64,000 nt of DNA from Hyphomicrobiales bacterium. GTDB lineage: Bacteria > Pseudomonadota > Alphaproteobacteria > Rhizobiales > Beijerinckiaceae. A program made the position numbers and the translations under genes. Where the stretch lies: the NCBI GenBank assembly GCA_027483505.1, contig JAIXUP010000073.1, positions 62,001 to 126,000 on the forward strand, read 5' to 3'. Of the stretch, positions 53,891 to 61,762 are shown piece after piece. The notes below the pieces were generated by a model. That model had not been told where the DNA came from. It ran no database searches and saw nothing but the letters and a program-made list of their open reading frames with translations. Position 1 is the first letter of the stretch; every line of letters starts with the position of its first letter.

Positions 53891-55126
53891 TCAGAGCTGG
53901 TTCTTGTGCATGCGCCCGCCTTGCATGATCAGCGGCAGATGCGCGCCCTGCCTGGTCAGCAGCGACAGGTCCTTCAGCGGGTTACCGTCAACAAGGACGG
54001 CGTCAGCATAGGCGCCGGCCCTGAGCGTGCCGATCCTGCCCTCCTTGCGGCAGAGGCGCGCGGCATGAGCCGTGGTCGACCGGATGACCTCGATGGCGGG
54101 AAGGATGCGGCCCCGGATGACGAATTCTTCGGACTGGTGGCGATGCATCTCGCCAAGCAGGTCGGAGCCGTAGGCCATGGTGAGCTTGGCATCGCGCATG
54201 ATTTCGAGCGACTTCATCCCAGCAAGGCGCACCGTGTCGACCTTGGCCACCGAGATCGGGTCGAGACCCAGCGCGGGGCCCTCGACGCCGAGGTACTCGT
54301 AGGTCACGAGGGTCGGACAGGCGATCGCGCCCTTCTCGGCCGCGAAGGCCGCTGTTTGGGGCTGGATCAGGTTGCAATGCTCAAGACTGTGGACGCCACA
54401 CTCGACCGCGCGCCGGATCGCCTCGTCGGTGTAGAGGTGCGCGGCGACGTAGGTGCCCGCATTGGATGCCTCCTCGACCGCAGCTCGGATTTCCTCGCGG
54501 GAGTAGCCCAGGAAGTGGATGGGATCGTTCGGCGAGGCGACGCCGCCATTGGCCATGATCTTGATGAAATGCGCACCCTGCTTGATCTCCTCGCGGCAGG
54601 CCATCCTCACAGCATCGACGCCGTCCGCAAGCCGCCCGAGTGAGCCGAGCGAGCGCGTCCATGTCTCGGGATCGCGGCGGTCATAGCGTGACCGGCTGTC
54701 GCCATGGCCGCCGGTCTGGGACAGCGCCTTGCCCGGAATGATGAGGCGGGGGGCTTCGATCAGGCCCTGCTCCTGCGCCTCGACCAGAGGGTAGGTCGCA
54801 CCGCCAAGGTCGCGCACGGTGGTGAAGCCGCGGTCCAGCATGCCCTTCATGATCCGCGCGGCGCGATAGGCGATGAGCGCGTCGGGGACGAGCGCGTTCT
54901 GGCCGATGTTGACCATGGTGGCGATGACGTGGACATGGCAATCAACGAGGCCGGGCATCAGCGTGCGCTTGCCGCAATCCACCACGCTGGCGTTCGCGGC
55001 CTTGATGGGCCTGTCGGAGAGCTCCCTGACCGTGTCGCCCTCCACCAGCATCTCATAGCCGCCGACGAGGTCGTCGGAGATGGCGGGGTCGAGCAGGTTG
55101 AAATTGCGGAAGAGGGTCAGGCTCAT
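53891..55126 (-). CDS. Metal-dependent amidohydrolase (prolidase/imidazolonepropionase-like)
   Basis: 411 residues from the ATG at 55126. Upstream in-frame codons are not protein-like. Metal ligands are H64 and H66 (DCHVH), the probably carboxylated K189 (FIKIMANGG), H230 (AAHLYT), H250 (SLEHC) and D322 (GSDLLG), a binuclear-zinc set typical of the Xaa-Pro dipeptidase/Sgx9260-type amidohydrolases that act on N-acyl or peptide bonds of amino acids. There is no signal peptide, so it is cytoplasmic. It leads the polyamine-type ABC operon and probably hydrolyses the imported compound. Confidence 0.82.
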   Translation of the reverse strand: MSLTLFRNFNLLDPAISDDLVGGYEMLVEGDTVRELSDRPIKAANASVVDCGKRTLMPGLVDCHVHVIATMVNIGQNALVPDALIAYRAARIMKGMLDRGFTTVRDLGGATYPLVEAQEQGLIEAPRLIIPGKALSQTGGHGDSRSRYDRRDPETWTRSLGSLGRLADGVDAVRMACREEIKQGAHFIKIMANGGVASPNDPIHFLGYSREEIRAAVEEASNAGTYVAAHLYTDEAIRRAVECGVHSLEHCNLIQPQTAAFAAEKGAIACPTLVTYEYLGVEGPALGLDPISVAKVDTVRLAGMKSLEIMRDAKLTMAYGSDLLGEMHRHQSEEFVIRGRILPAIEVIRSTTAHAARLCRKEGRIGTLRAGAYADAVLVDGNPLKDLSLLTRQGAHLPLIMQGGRMHKNQL

Positions 55127-55724
55127 GGTGCTGTCCTTGGTCGGCAGTGCTGACAGTTTGCCTTTGCCGAACCGCGTGCGCGTCGCACGACGCCTATAGC
55201 CGGAAAGGTCGATCGATCCTTGTTGCAGCCAGTGCAATGGCGCTGGTGGTCTTAAGTGCCCATCGGTGCACACATTGTGCACAGGCGCAAGATGGCGTTG
55301 CGGAACAATCGCGCTTTCCACCAGAACCGCACCGTTTCATGCGCGATGTCGACGTCGCGCTTGGGCAGCAGGTCCCCGACATGCCGCAATGACGCCAGGC
55401 GATCGGTCACGATCGTCTCGGTCTGGCAGCGCTGCAACGATGGCTCTGTCAGCGGAAACTTTTGAGCTCAGGCTTGGCTACCCCTTCCGCCTTGAACGGG
55501 ACGTGACAACGCCATCGCGAAGGACATTCGCTCGCGGAAGCGCTCAACGCAGGACAACCGGCCCACAAAGCCGTCACGCCACATAGCTGGAAGATGGCAA
55601 GGCGATCTTCCTCTGACAGTGCCTGCAAGCTTGCGACATCACCTGGAGACCCCTTACACTCCCAGACGATCAAGAAAATCCCTGCCCCTGAAACAGGCCA
55701 GTCTCATCTCGCGACGGACTCCAG
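55127..55724. other. Gene-poor accessory stretch with IS6-family debris
   Basis: About 600 bp with a lower coding signal. It contains the IS6 transposase N-terminal fragment (55300-55437) and, at 55442-55452, GGCTCTGTCAG, which resembles IS6-type terminal repeats. A 74-codon minus frame at 55449-55673 has no recognisable features. Confidence 0.5.
55300..55437 (-). pseudogene. IS6-family transposase, N-terminal fragment
   Basis: The minus-strand translation at 55404-55318 reads SLRHVGDLLPKRDVDIAHET followed by VRFWW, the conserved helix-turn-helix region of IS6-family transposases (usually SLRHVEDLLAxRGIxVSHETVRxW). The codons before and after do not continue the family sequence and the DDE core is absent, so only about 30 residues remain. 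Confidence 0.65.
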
Positions 55725-56978
55725 ATGCCGGATGGCAAGAATAGCCCCCGCGAACCTTCGTGGCTTGTCGCGCTCGGGACCATGGCAACGGTGCAAATGG
55801 CGACGGCGTTCCTGTCGCGGATACCGCCCACACTTGCGCCTGTGATTGCAGCCGAGCGCGGCTGGTCGGATGCGGTAGTGGGGTATCTGTCCAGTCTCAA
55901 TACCGTGGGTTCAATCCTCTTTCTTGCGCTTGGCGCGCCACTTCTGCGGCGCCTGGGCTCGATACGTGCGTTGCAGACAGGGCTTCTTTTCGGGATTCTC
56001 GGGCTTACGCTGCTGCTGCCCCCCTTTGCGGCTGCGGCGGCCATGGCCTCGCTGATGATCGGGCTGGGCTACGGCCCGTCCTCGCCTGCCGGAAACGATA
56101 TCCTGCACAGGACCGCACCGGCGGGCCGGCGGGCCATGATCTTCTCCATCAAGCAGGCGGGCGTCCCCGTTGGGGGAATCCTTGCCGGACTGCTGCTGCC
56201 GCCGATCGCCCAGAGCTATGGCTGGCGCGCATCCCTGCTGGTGGCGGGCGTCTTCGTGCTGATGGTCACCCTGTCCGTGCAGCCGATCCGCGCCGCCCTT
56301 GATGCCGGCCGGGTTCGCGATCAACCCCTCACAATGCGGGCGTTCATGTCACCAGCCAACATTTTGGCGCCGCTTTCGGCCTTCAATGCGTCGGCTTCGC
56401 TGTTCAGGCTCGCGGCCGCAGGAGCATGTCTGGCGGTTGGCCAGGGCATCTGGTTTGCCTACCTGATCACCTTTGCCGTTTCCGCCATGGGGTATGATCT
56501 GAGTGCTGCCGGCATCGCCTTCGCGATCATGCAGGCAGCGAGCGTGGTCGGGCGGATTTCAATGGGCTGGCTGGCGGACCTGTGGGGCTCGCCCCGGCGG
56601 CTTGTGGGCCTCGTTGGCCTCGCATCCGGGCTGACTTCTCTTGTCATGGCCTTCGTCGGGCCGGAGTGGTCCTACCCCGCATTCTGCACTCTGGCAGCTG
56701 TTGCGGGTCTCTGCGTTTCGAGCTGGAATGGCGTGCAGCTCTCCGAGGTTGCCCGCGCTTGCCCGCCACACCTGGTCAGGGAGGTGTCAGCGGGAGCGAC
56801 ACTGATCATCTTTGTCGGCTATGTCGTGGCACCTTCCGTCTTCGCAGTGCTGCTGACTCTCACTGGTCGGTTCGACATCGGGTTTCTGCTCTGCACGGCA
56901 TCGGGCATCTTGTGCTTTGCCATCATGCAGAGCCCTGAACTTCACCGGGCTGAAGGGGTTCCCCGTCAGCATCCATGA
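55725..56978 (+). CDS. MFS transporter
   Basis: 417 residues with about 12 membrane segments. The helix 2-3 loop ALGAPLLRRLGSIRALQ, the mid-protein GRISMGWLADLWGSPRRLV and GNDILHRTAPAGRRAMIFSIKQAG fit the MFS (CynX/NimT- or YbfB-like) group. The ribosome binding site is weak. It is flanked on both sides by IS6 remnants, and its TGA lies directly at the edge of the right one, so the native C-terminus may have been changed. Substrate unknown. Confidence 0.82.
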   Translation: MPDGKNSPREPSWLVALGTMATVQMATAFLSRIPPTLAPVIAAERGWSDAVVGYLSSLNTVGSILFLALGAPLLRRLGSIRALQTGLLFGILGLTLLLPPFAAAAAMASLMIGLGYGPSSPAGNDILHRTAPAGRRAMIFSIKQAGVPVGGILAGLLLPPIAQSYGWRASLLVAGVFVLMVTLSVQPIRAALDAGRVRDQPLTMRAFMSPANILAPLSAFNASASLFRLAAAGACLAVGQGIWFAYLITFAVSAMGYDLSAAGIAFAIMQAASVVGRISMGWLADLWGSPRRLVGLVGLASGLTSLVMAFVGPEWSYPAFCTLAAVAGLCVSSWNGVQLSEVARACPPHLVREVSAGATLIIFVGYVVAPSVFAVLLTLTGRFDIGFLLCTASGILCFAIMQSPELHRAEGVPRQHP

Positions 56979-56979
56979 G

Positions 56980-57395
56980 GGTGCTGTCCGGCGAACCGGA
57001 ATAGTCTCGGAAACTGCCCCAACCCAGCCTTGCCCAGGTCGCGCAGAGCTGACGCCATTCAGCCAGCGCAGCGGTGCGCCGATCCTTGAGATTCCGGCCG
57101 CTGATGAGGGTGCGTTCCTGGTTGAAGTGGTTGTGGATCGAGCCGTGGACTGCAGCGAATGTCTGCAAACCCCGCATCCTCCTGAACCGGAGCATCGCCC
57201 GCTCCCGTCGTCGAAATGGCTGGTGAGAGGTCTCGGCCCGGTTGTTCAACCGCCGGCAGGTCTTGCGTACATCATCGTCGCCAGGCGGATGATCTCGTGC
57301 GACGTCTGGAAGGAGCGGAAAATGGCGGGCCGGGTATGCCGGGGAGGGTAGGGCGGCTGCCCCGACCGGCAAGCCAATTCTCTTCTGACAGTACC
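56980..57395 (-). mobile_element. Internally deleted IS6-family element
   Basis: GGTGCTGTCCG at 56980-56990 and, inverted, GGTACTGTCAG at 57395-57385 are similar 11-bp ends pointing inward. Between them lies only the C-terminal part of an IS6 transposase. At 416 bp it is about half the usual IS6 size (700-1,000 bp). No 8-bp target duplication is seen, so it is old or rearranged. Confidence 0.6.
57043..57279 (-). pseudogene. IS6-family transposase, C-terminal fragment
   Basis: The minus frame reads RRLNNRAETSHQPFRRRERA, then MLRFRRMRGLQTFAAVHGSI and HNHFNQERTL ending ALAEWRQL. This is the conserved C-terminus of IS6 transposases (usually NNRAENSHQPxRRRERAMxxF), including the catalytic Glu region. 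The upstream catalytic Asp residues are missing. Confidence 0.8.
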
Positions 57396-57540
57396 ACTAC
57401 GTCATCTGTTCAGGTGATGCGGGCGGCGTTGGGAGGTTCATTATGTGAACGCCATCACGGGGACGGCGCCACTGGGGCTCTGGCAAGGCCCACGCCGTCC
57501 GTTCCATGGCAGCCTGCAGTTGCCGCCCAGGGAGGCCGAG

Positions 57541-58008
57541 ATGACTATCCCAAAACCGAGCGTGCGGTTGGCACGGTCAAAGGGGCTACCCCAAAGCCGA
57601 AGGGCGACACCCGGTCAGGTGGATGTCTTTCGACAGATTGTTTGCCTGCTGGTCACAGCCGCGTCACTGTTGATCCTGACTGATGTCGCAGGGGCTCACG
57701 ATGACGCTGGCGGCTGGGACGCACGGTTGAAGCCTCTCAAGGGGATGCAGCAATGCGCTGCCTTCGACATCCACGTCGTGACCCTGATCGAAGACGCGGG
57801 AGAAGCCGGTTCAGCCAGCGACGATGAACTGGCGGAGGCAACAATCCTGCTTGCCGCAGCACGAGATGCTTGCCGCAGGCATGCCTTTGCCGACGCCTAT
57901 GCCGCCTACGGGGCGGTGCGGCTCCATGCAGTCCATGCGCTGGCCGAGGATCGGCGTGCCTTGACGCCCACGGAACACCGACGTTCAACCACGACAGCCG
58001 TGCGTTGA
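57541..58008 (+). CDS. Small exported protein of unknown function
   Basis: 155 residues from the ATG at 57541 (GGAGG 5 bp upstream). A basic N-terminal extension of about 25 residues precedes a hydrophobic signal-type segment (IVCLLVTAASLLILTDVAGA) and a probable cleavage site before HDDAGG. The mature about 100 residues are helical and contain two cysteines (MQQCAAFD, ARDACRRH) and a tandem Ala-rich helix. It is not recognised. It sits between an IS6 remnant and a convergent LuxR-type gene. Confidence 0.6.
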   Translation: MTIPKPSVRLARSKGLPQSRRATPGQVDVFRQIVCLLVTAASLLILTDVAGAHDDAGGWDARLKPLKGMQQCAAFDIHVVTLIEDAGEAGSASDDELAEATILLAAARDACRRHAFADAYAAYGAVRLHAVHALAEDRRALTPTEHRRSTTTAVR

Positions 58009-58090
58009 CGGGTCTCAACGGGCGCACCTTAAGGCGGAGTTGTTGGTTTTGGCCAAGCATGCAAGGCGGCTTCGCTTGACCACGGTTTGA

Positions 58091-58756
58091 CTAGCGTCGG
58101 CGGCGCCGGATGCGGCTCCTTGCGGGCAACACATCGTCCGGCAGCGTCGCGGCCCGTGTCCCGGCGCTGTAGTAATGTGCGATAAGCGCTGCCTGGCGGC
58201 TGACACCGGCCTTGACCAACAGGCTGCGCAACTGCGACTTGACCGTGGGCAGCCCGACTGCCAGCGCGCTCGCGATGTCTGCCAGCGTGTCCCCGGCGAG
58301 CAGCCGCCTCAACACCTTCGCCTCGGCACGCGTGACCCCGTGGCGCCGGACAAAATCGGCGAAGCGCAGGATCTCTTCTTCTCGCGGGTCCGACACTGTC
58401 ACCAATGTGACCGAGGTCGCGCAACCGTCGATGCCGAAACGGCGTACCAAATGGGGCGAACCGTCGTCGCCGCGCCAGACCAGCCCGTTTGCAGAAGGCC
58501 CGGTTGATCGCAGCGCCGCTTTGAGTTCGCGCTCGGCGGCAGGCCGTGCCGCAAGAATGCGAAAGCGCTCGTTGGCGGCCAATGTGGTGAAGCTCAGGGT
58601 GTCGAGCGCCAATGCGGCCATCCCACCCTGTTGGAGCGCCGCCACCAGGCATTGCGCGATCTTCGCCTGGGCAGTGGCTGAGAGTGCCTCGTCGGAGTCC
58701 GGTGATCGAAAGACCTCCGAGTGCTGCTTCAGTGGAATGCGGGACAGGCTCAGCAT
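58091..58756 (-). CDS. LuxR-type (GerE HTH) transcriptional regulator
   Basis: 221 residues with an excellent ribosome binding site (GGAGG 5 bp before the ATG). The C-terminal HTH (about 140-200) reads GVTRAEAKVLRRLLAGDTLA followed by DIASALAVGLPTVKSQLRSL, with the usual Glu, Leu and Val positions kept. The N-terminal half (about 25-130) has no recognised sensor, though LDTLSFTTLAANERF is PAS-like. The C-terminal RSRIRRRRR tail is very basic. It follows a 59-residue membrane protein gene by 27 bp. Confidence 0.8.
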   Translation of the reverse strand: MLSLSRIPLKQHSEVFRSPDSDEALSATAQAKIAQCLVAALQQGGMAALALDTLSFTTLAANERFRILAARPAAERELKAALRSTGPSANGLVWRGDDGSPHLVRRFGIDGCATSVTLVTVSDPREEEILRFADFVRRHGVTRAEAKVLRRLLAGDTLADIASALAVGLPTVKSQLRSLLVKAGVSRQAALIAHYYSAGTRAATLPDDVLPARSRIRRRRR

Positions 58757-58783
58757 GGTGGCCTCCGTTGACCGTGGCGCTGC

Positions 58784-58963
58784 TCACGGAATGACAACGA
58801 TGGCGGCAGACGGAGCGCCGATGCTTCGGACGGCCTTGACCAAGCCCAGTCCGATGACCAGCACGATCAGGGCTGCCAGGGCCGTCAGCCTCCGCTTGCG
58901 GAAGACTGACCTGACGTCGGTACGTTGCGACTCTCGTGGGCTTTCCGGAGTGGAACGGTCCAT
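58784..58963 (-). CDS. Small single-pass membrane protein (59 residues)
   Basis: An ATG at 58963 with AGGA 7 bp upstream opens a 59-codon frame ending at 58784. The first about 25 residues are charged (DRSTPESPRESQ, RKRR) and are followed by one membrane helix, LTALAALIVLVIGLGLVKAV, and a short hydrophobic tail. The positive-inside rule puts the N-terminus in the cytoplasm. It is co-oriented with the LuxR-type gene 27 bp downstream, so the two are probably one operon. No homologue is recognised. It could be an anti-regulator or a tether. Confidence 0.6.
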   Translation of the reverse strand: MDRSTPESPRESQRTDVRSVFRKRRLTALAALIVLVIGLGLVKAVRSIGAPSAAIVVIP

Positions 58964-59281
58964 GACGATGTCCTTTCAGACCGCCTTGCTGGCGGCGGAA
59001 GGAGCGTCGCCCGGCCCCGTCAGAGCGCCGTGAGGGAGCCGTCAAATCGGCGTGAAAAGTGTTCGCACGCGAGCTCAAACCAGCTTTTCACACCGCAATC
59101 ACGCTGGGACATGGGCCACCGTCGCCCTCGCGACGAAATAAACTGACCAAACGGCATGCCTTCATCCGAACGGAGGATGTGAACGTCGCGCGAATGGCGA
59201 GACTGGCACCATGACCCAAGAGGCACGGCGGCGGCCGGGTCCTGCTTGCGTGGACATGTCCATCATCTCTGGAGGCCCTGC
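58964..59281. other. Divergent promoter region between the LuxR operon and the transporter pair
   Basis: About 318 bp without a gene. It contains the inverted repeat at 59052-59091. Promoter elements are not clear on either strand. Confidence 0.45.
59052..59091. promoter_or_regulatory. Inverted repeat GTGAAAAG-N24-CTTTTCAC, possible operator
   Basis: Perfect 8-bp arms are separated by 24 bp in the middle of the divergent region between the small membrane protein/LuxR genes and the BASS-like gene. The centre-to-centre distance of about three helical turns would suit a dimeric regulator, possibly the adjacent LuxR-type protein. Confidence 0.4.
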
Positions 59282-60325
59282 ATGATTGGACCGGCGGAGC
59301 GCGGCGCGACCCCGATCAGCACTGTGGCCGCGCCGGCGACAGTGCGCAGAACGTCCGTCTGGCGGCGGGGAACGAGCCTGATCGGCAGGGTCCTGTCGAC
59401 ACTTGGGCGCCATGGACCACTTCTGCTGGCCTTGTCGCTTGGCGCGGGCTGGGTGGCGCCGGACCTGTCGCAAGCAGCACGGCCCTGGCTTCCGCTGGCG
59501 GCCTTCCTGCTGGTGCTGGGCTCCTTCCTGTCGGCCGCACTGGCGCGCCATGACAGCTGCCGTTTGAACCCGCAACTGCTGATCGCCATCGCCTTCGCGG
59601 CGCTCGCGCCTCCAGTCGTTGTGGGGTTGGCGCTCCGGCTGGCGCCGTTCGACGCTGACATTGAAATGGCCGCCTTGCTGGCCGCACTGGCCCCTCCGAC
59701 GGGCTCACTGGCGGCCATCGCCGCGATGCTCGCGCTGCGGCCACGCTTTGCGCTGACGCTGATGCTGGCGCTCACTGTATCGGCTCCGTTCGCGATGCCG
59801 CTGCTGATGGGCCTGTTTCAACTCGGCGGCCAAGAGCTCTCGGTTCCGATGGCACTGCGTCTGGCGGTGATCGTCGGGGCGGCCGCGCTGATCGCTGCGC
59901 CGCCCGTCTGCAGCCGGCTGGAGCGCGTCGGAGTGCTGCCGGATACCGATGCCGCATCCGGAGTTGCTGTGATTGGCCTTGTGGTGGTCGGCGTCGCGAC
60001 CGCCGGTGGCGTGGCCGCGCTGGCCGACGCGCCGGACAGGCTCATGGTACTGGTAGGGCTTGCAATCGGGCTCAACGTGCTTCTGGTCTCCCTCGGAGCA
60101 ACCCTGTTCTGGCGTCATGGTCTCGCGACCGCGTTGACCGTCGGTTTCGCCGCCGGCAATCGCAATGTGACCCTGGTCTGGGCCGCGGGCGCCTCCGTCC
60201 TGCCGGTGGCCGCGCAAACCTACCTTGCGGTCTGTGTGGCGCCGATCCTGCTGCTGCCGCTTGTTCTGAAGCTGATCCTCGCAGCGCGATCGCGCCTGCC
60301 GCGCGCGGAACATCCGATACCGTGA
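59282..60325 (+). CDS. BASS-family (bile acid:Na+ symporter-like) transporter
   Basis: 347 residues from the ATG at 59282, which has GGAGG 6 bp upstream. There are about ten membrane segments in two similar halves. The crossover motifs AALAPPTGSLAAIAAML and VGFAAGNRNVTLVWAAGAS correspond to the unwound helix crossings that bind Na+ and substrate in BASS/ACR3-type proteins. Its stop overlaps the GTG start of the next transporter gene. Substrate unknown; family members carry organic anions, and arsenite in the ACR3 branch. Confidence 0.7.
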   Translation: MIGPAERGATPISTVAAPATVRRTSVWRRGTSLIGRVLSTLGRHGPLLLALSLGAGWVAPDLSQAARPWLPLAAFLLVLGSFLSAALARHDSCRLNPQLLIAIAFAALAPPVVVGLALRLAPFDADIEMAALLAALAPPTGSLAAIAAMLALRPRFALTLMLALTVSAPFAMPLLMGLFQLGGQELSVPMALRLAVIVGAAALIAAPPVCSRLERVGVLPDTDAASGVAVIGLVVVGVATAGGVAALADAPDRLMVLVGLAIGLNVLLVSLGATLFWRHGLATALTVGFAAGNRNVTLVWAAGASVLPVAAQTYLAVCVAPILLLPLVLKLILAARSRLPRAEHPIP

Positions 60326-61146
60326 CCGAGATCACGATCCTTTCGCTCGGCGTCTTTCTTGGGGCATTCGTCTCGGGATTTTCCGGCTTCGCCTTCTCGC
60401 CGGTGGCTGGCCTTTTCGTGTTCGTCGTGCTGCCACCGGCACTGGCCGTGCCGCTGCTGATGGCATGCAGCATCATCTTGCAATCGGCCTCGCTGGTGTT
60501 CCTGCGGCGCAGCCTACAGTTCACTGGGCTCGGCCCCATGCTGCTGGGCGGGGCGGCTGGCACGCCGGTCGCGCTGATGTTGTTCCAGCACATCGACGGC
60601 GGTACATTCACGCTCGCTTTCGCGTGGTTCCTCGTGGCCTACGCCGTTGTGATGCTGGCGCGCCCCCGTGTAGCAGGCGGCGTACCAGGCGGGCCAGCTG
60701 CGCGCGCCGCGGTCGGCTTCACCGGCGGGATTATCGGCGGCCTGACCGCGATGCCGGGCGCTGCCCCGGTGGTCTACAGCGACCTGCGGGGCGACACCAA
60801 AGAGATGCAGCGCGCCATGGTGCAGCCCTTCATCCTTGCGATGCAGCTGTTGTCACTCGCCCTGATGGGCGCGACAAATCTGATCGGATGGGAGGCTTTA
60901 CGATTGCTGGTACTGTGCCTGCCGGCGCTGGCGGCGGGCGGCACGCTGGGGCTTGCGCTGTTTGGACGCGCGCCTGCGGCCGGCTTTCGCCGCGCGGTAT
61001 TGCTGATCCTGCTCGGCACCAGCCTCCTCACGATCGCGCACCCCCCAAGCGCCCATCCCCCAAAGACCGATCCCCCAGGCGGCGCTCCCGCCGGCCAAAC
61101 GCCACCTGAGACTGTGACGGTCGCCAGGCCACAGCCGCTCCATTGA
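60322..61146 (+). CDS. TSUP-family transporter (TauE/SafE-like)
   Basis: 274 residues from a GTG at 60322 that overlaps the previous stop (GTGA). About eight membrane segments in two halves; FVSGFSGFAFSPVAG near the start and VGFTGGIIGGLTAMPGAAPVV at the start of the second half are TSUP hallmarks. The last about 35 residues are Pro/Thr-rich and polar. Family members export sulfite, sulfoacetate or other sulfur anions. Coupling to a BASS-like gene suggests paired import and export of one compound class. Confidence 0.82.
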   Translation: MTEITILSLGVFLGAFVSGFSGFAFSPVAGLFVFVVLPPALAVPLLMACSIILQSASLVFLRRSLQFTGLGPMLLGGAAGTPVALMLFQHIDGGTFTLAFAWFLVAYAVVMLARPRVAGGVPGGPAARAAVGFTGGIIGGLTAMPGAAPVVYSDLRGDTKEMQRAMVQPFILAMQLLSLALMGATNLIGWEALRLLVLCLPALAAGGTLGLALFGRAPAAGFRRAVLLILLGTSLLTIAHPPSAHPPKTDPPGGAPAGQTPPETVTVARPQPLH

Positions 61147-61150
61147 ACGT

Positions 61151-61199
61151 TTGACACAAACCACTCGGACTTTTCCGTACGTAATCATCCATCTGGATG
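61151..61199 (+). promoter_or_regulatory. Perfect -35 hexamer and short palindrome upstream of the resolvase-fold gene
   Basis: TTGACA at 61151-61156 is a consensus -35, but the -10 is poor (no good TATAAT at 16-18 bp). Further down CATCCA-TC-TGGATG (61186-61199) is a perfect 14-bp palindrome about 60 bp before the ATG at 61259. Together they may form a regulated promoter. Confidence 0.3.
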
Positions 61200-61258
61200 A
61201 AGATTGCACCACCGGCGATGTTATGTCTTGGCAATCTGTACAGCAGGGGAGGCTGTGA

Positions 61259-61750
61259 ATGACGGACTGGACGAAAAAGGGCCCTGGAGATGTCTTCAAG
61301 GAGGGGAACAAGGCGGCCGAAGTGATGAAGAAGCTGACGCCTCGGGCTGTGCCGATGAAATTCGGCTATATGCGCGTCGATCCGGCCAATCCCAACGCTG
61401 CGACCTACCGGCAAATGCTGCAGGCACAGAACCTTGATCGCTTTTTTGAGGACGTGCCCGCTGGTATTGGCGTCCGTCCACAGTTTGAAGCCATGATCGC
61501 GGAGTTGCGGCCGAAGGACACCGTTTTCATGATCAGGCTCAACCATCTGACCACGCAGACCTCGCTTGCGCTCGGCCTTCTGCGCAGCATCGCGGAAGAG
61601 AAGGTCCACATTGTCCTGATTTCCAATGCCGCGCAGGATGCGACGCCCACGGCGGCTCTGACGCTCGACATTCTCGCGCATGTCGAGCGGCTTGGCCGCG
61701 AGCAGGTCATTGAGGGCAACGATGGTGGCAGCGGAAACGGTGGCCCATAG
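61259..61750 (+). CDS. Resolvase-fold protein with catalytic residues replaced
   Basis: 163 residues with a strong ribosome binding site (GGGGAGG, 6 bp). Residues about 34-130 follow the serine-recombinase N-terminal domain: FGYMRVDPANPNAATYRQML, then RFFEDVPAGIGVRPQFEAMI, MIRLNHLTTQTS and KVHIVLIS. In active enzymes these read YxRVS, E-x-x-SG-x-x-xRP, RLDRLGRS and so on. Here the catalytic Ser is Asp, the Asp-Arg pair of RLDRL is Asn-His, and the next Arg is Thr. There is no C-terminal DNA-binding domain; the end is Gly-rich. It is therefore probably a non-catalytic, domesticated protein. It is convergent with the SARP-type regulator, 12 bp apart. Confidence 0.65.
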   Translation: MTDWTKKGPGDVFKEGNKAAEVMKKLTPRAVPMKFGYMRVDPANPNAATYRQMLQAQNLDRFFEDVPAGIGVRPQFEAMIAELRPKDTVFMIRLNHLTTQTSLALGLLRSIAEEKVHIVLISNAAQDATPTAALTLDILAHVERLGREQVIEGNDGGSGNGGP

Positions 61751-61762
61751 CCAGCCGGGCCG

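Noticed and set aside
55442-55452. GGCTCTGTCAG as a terminal repeat of a complete IS6-based composite transposon around the MFS gene
   Set aside because: It resembles the ends at 56980 and 57395, but it is short, faces away from the nearby transposase scrap, and has no matching target duplication. Kept only as a hint.
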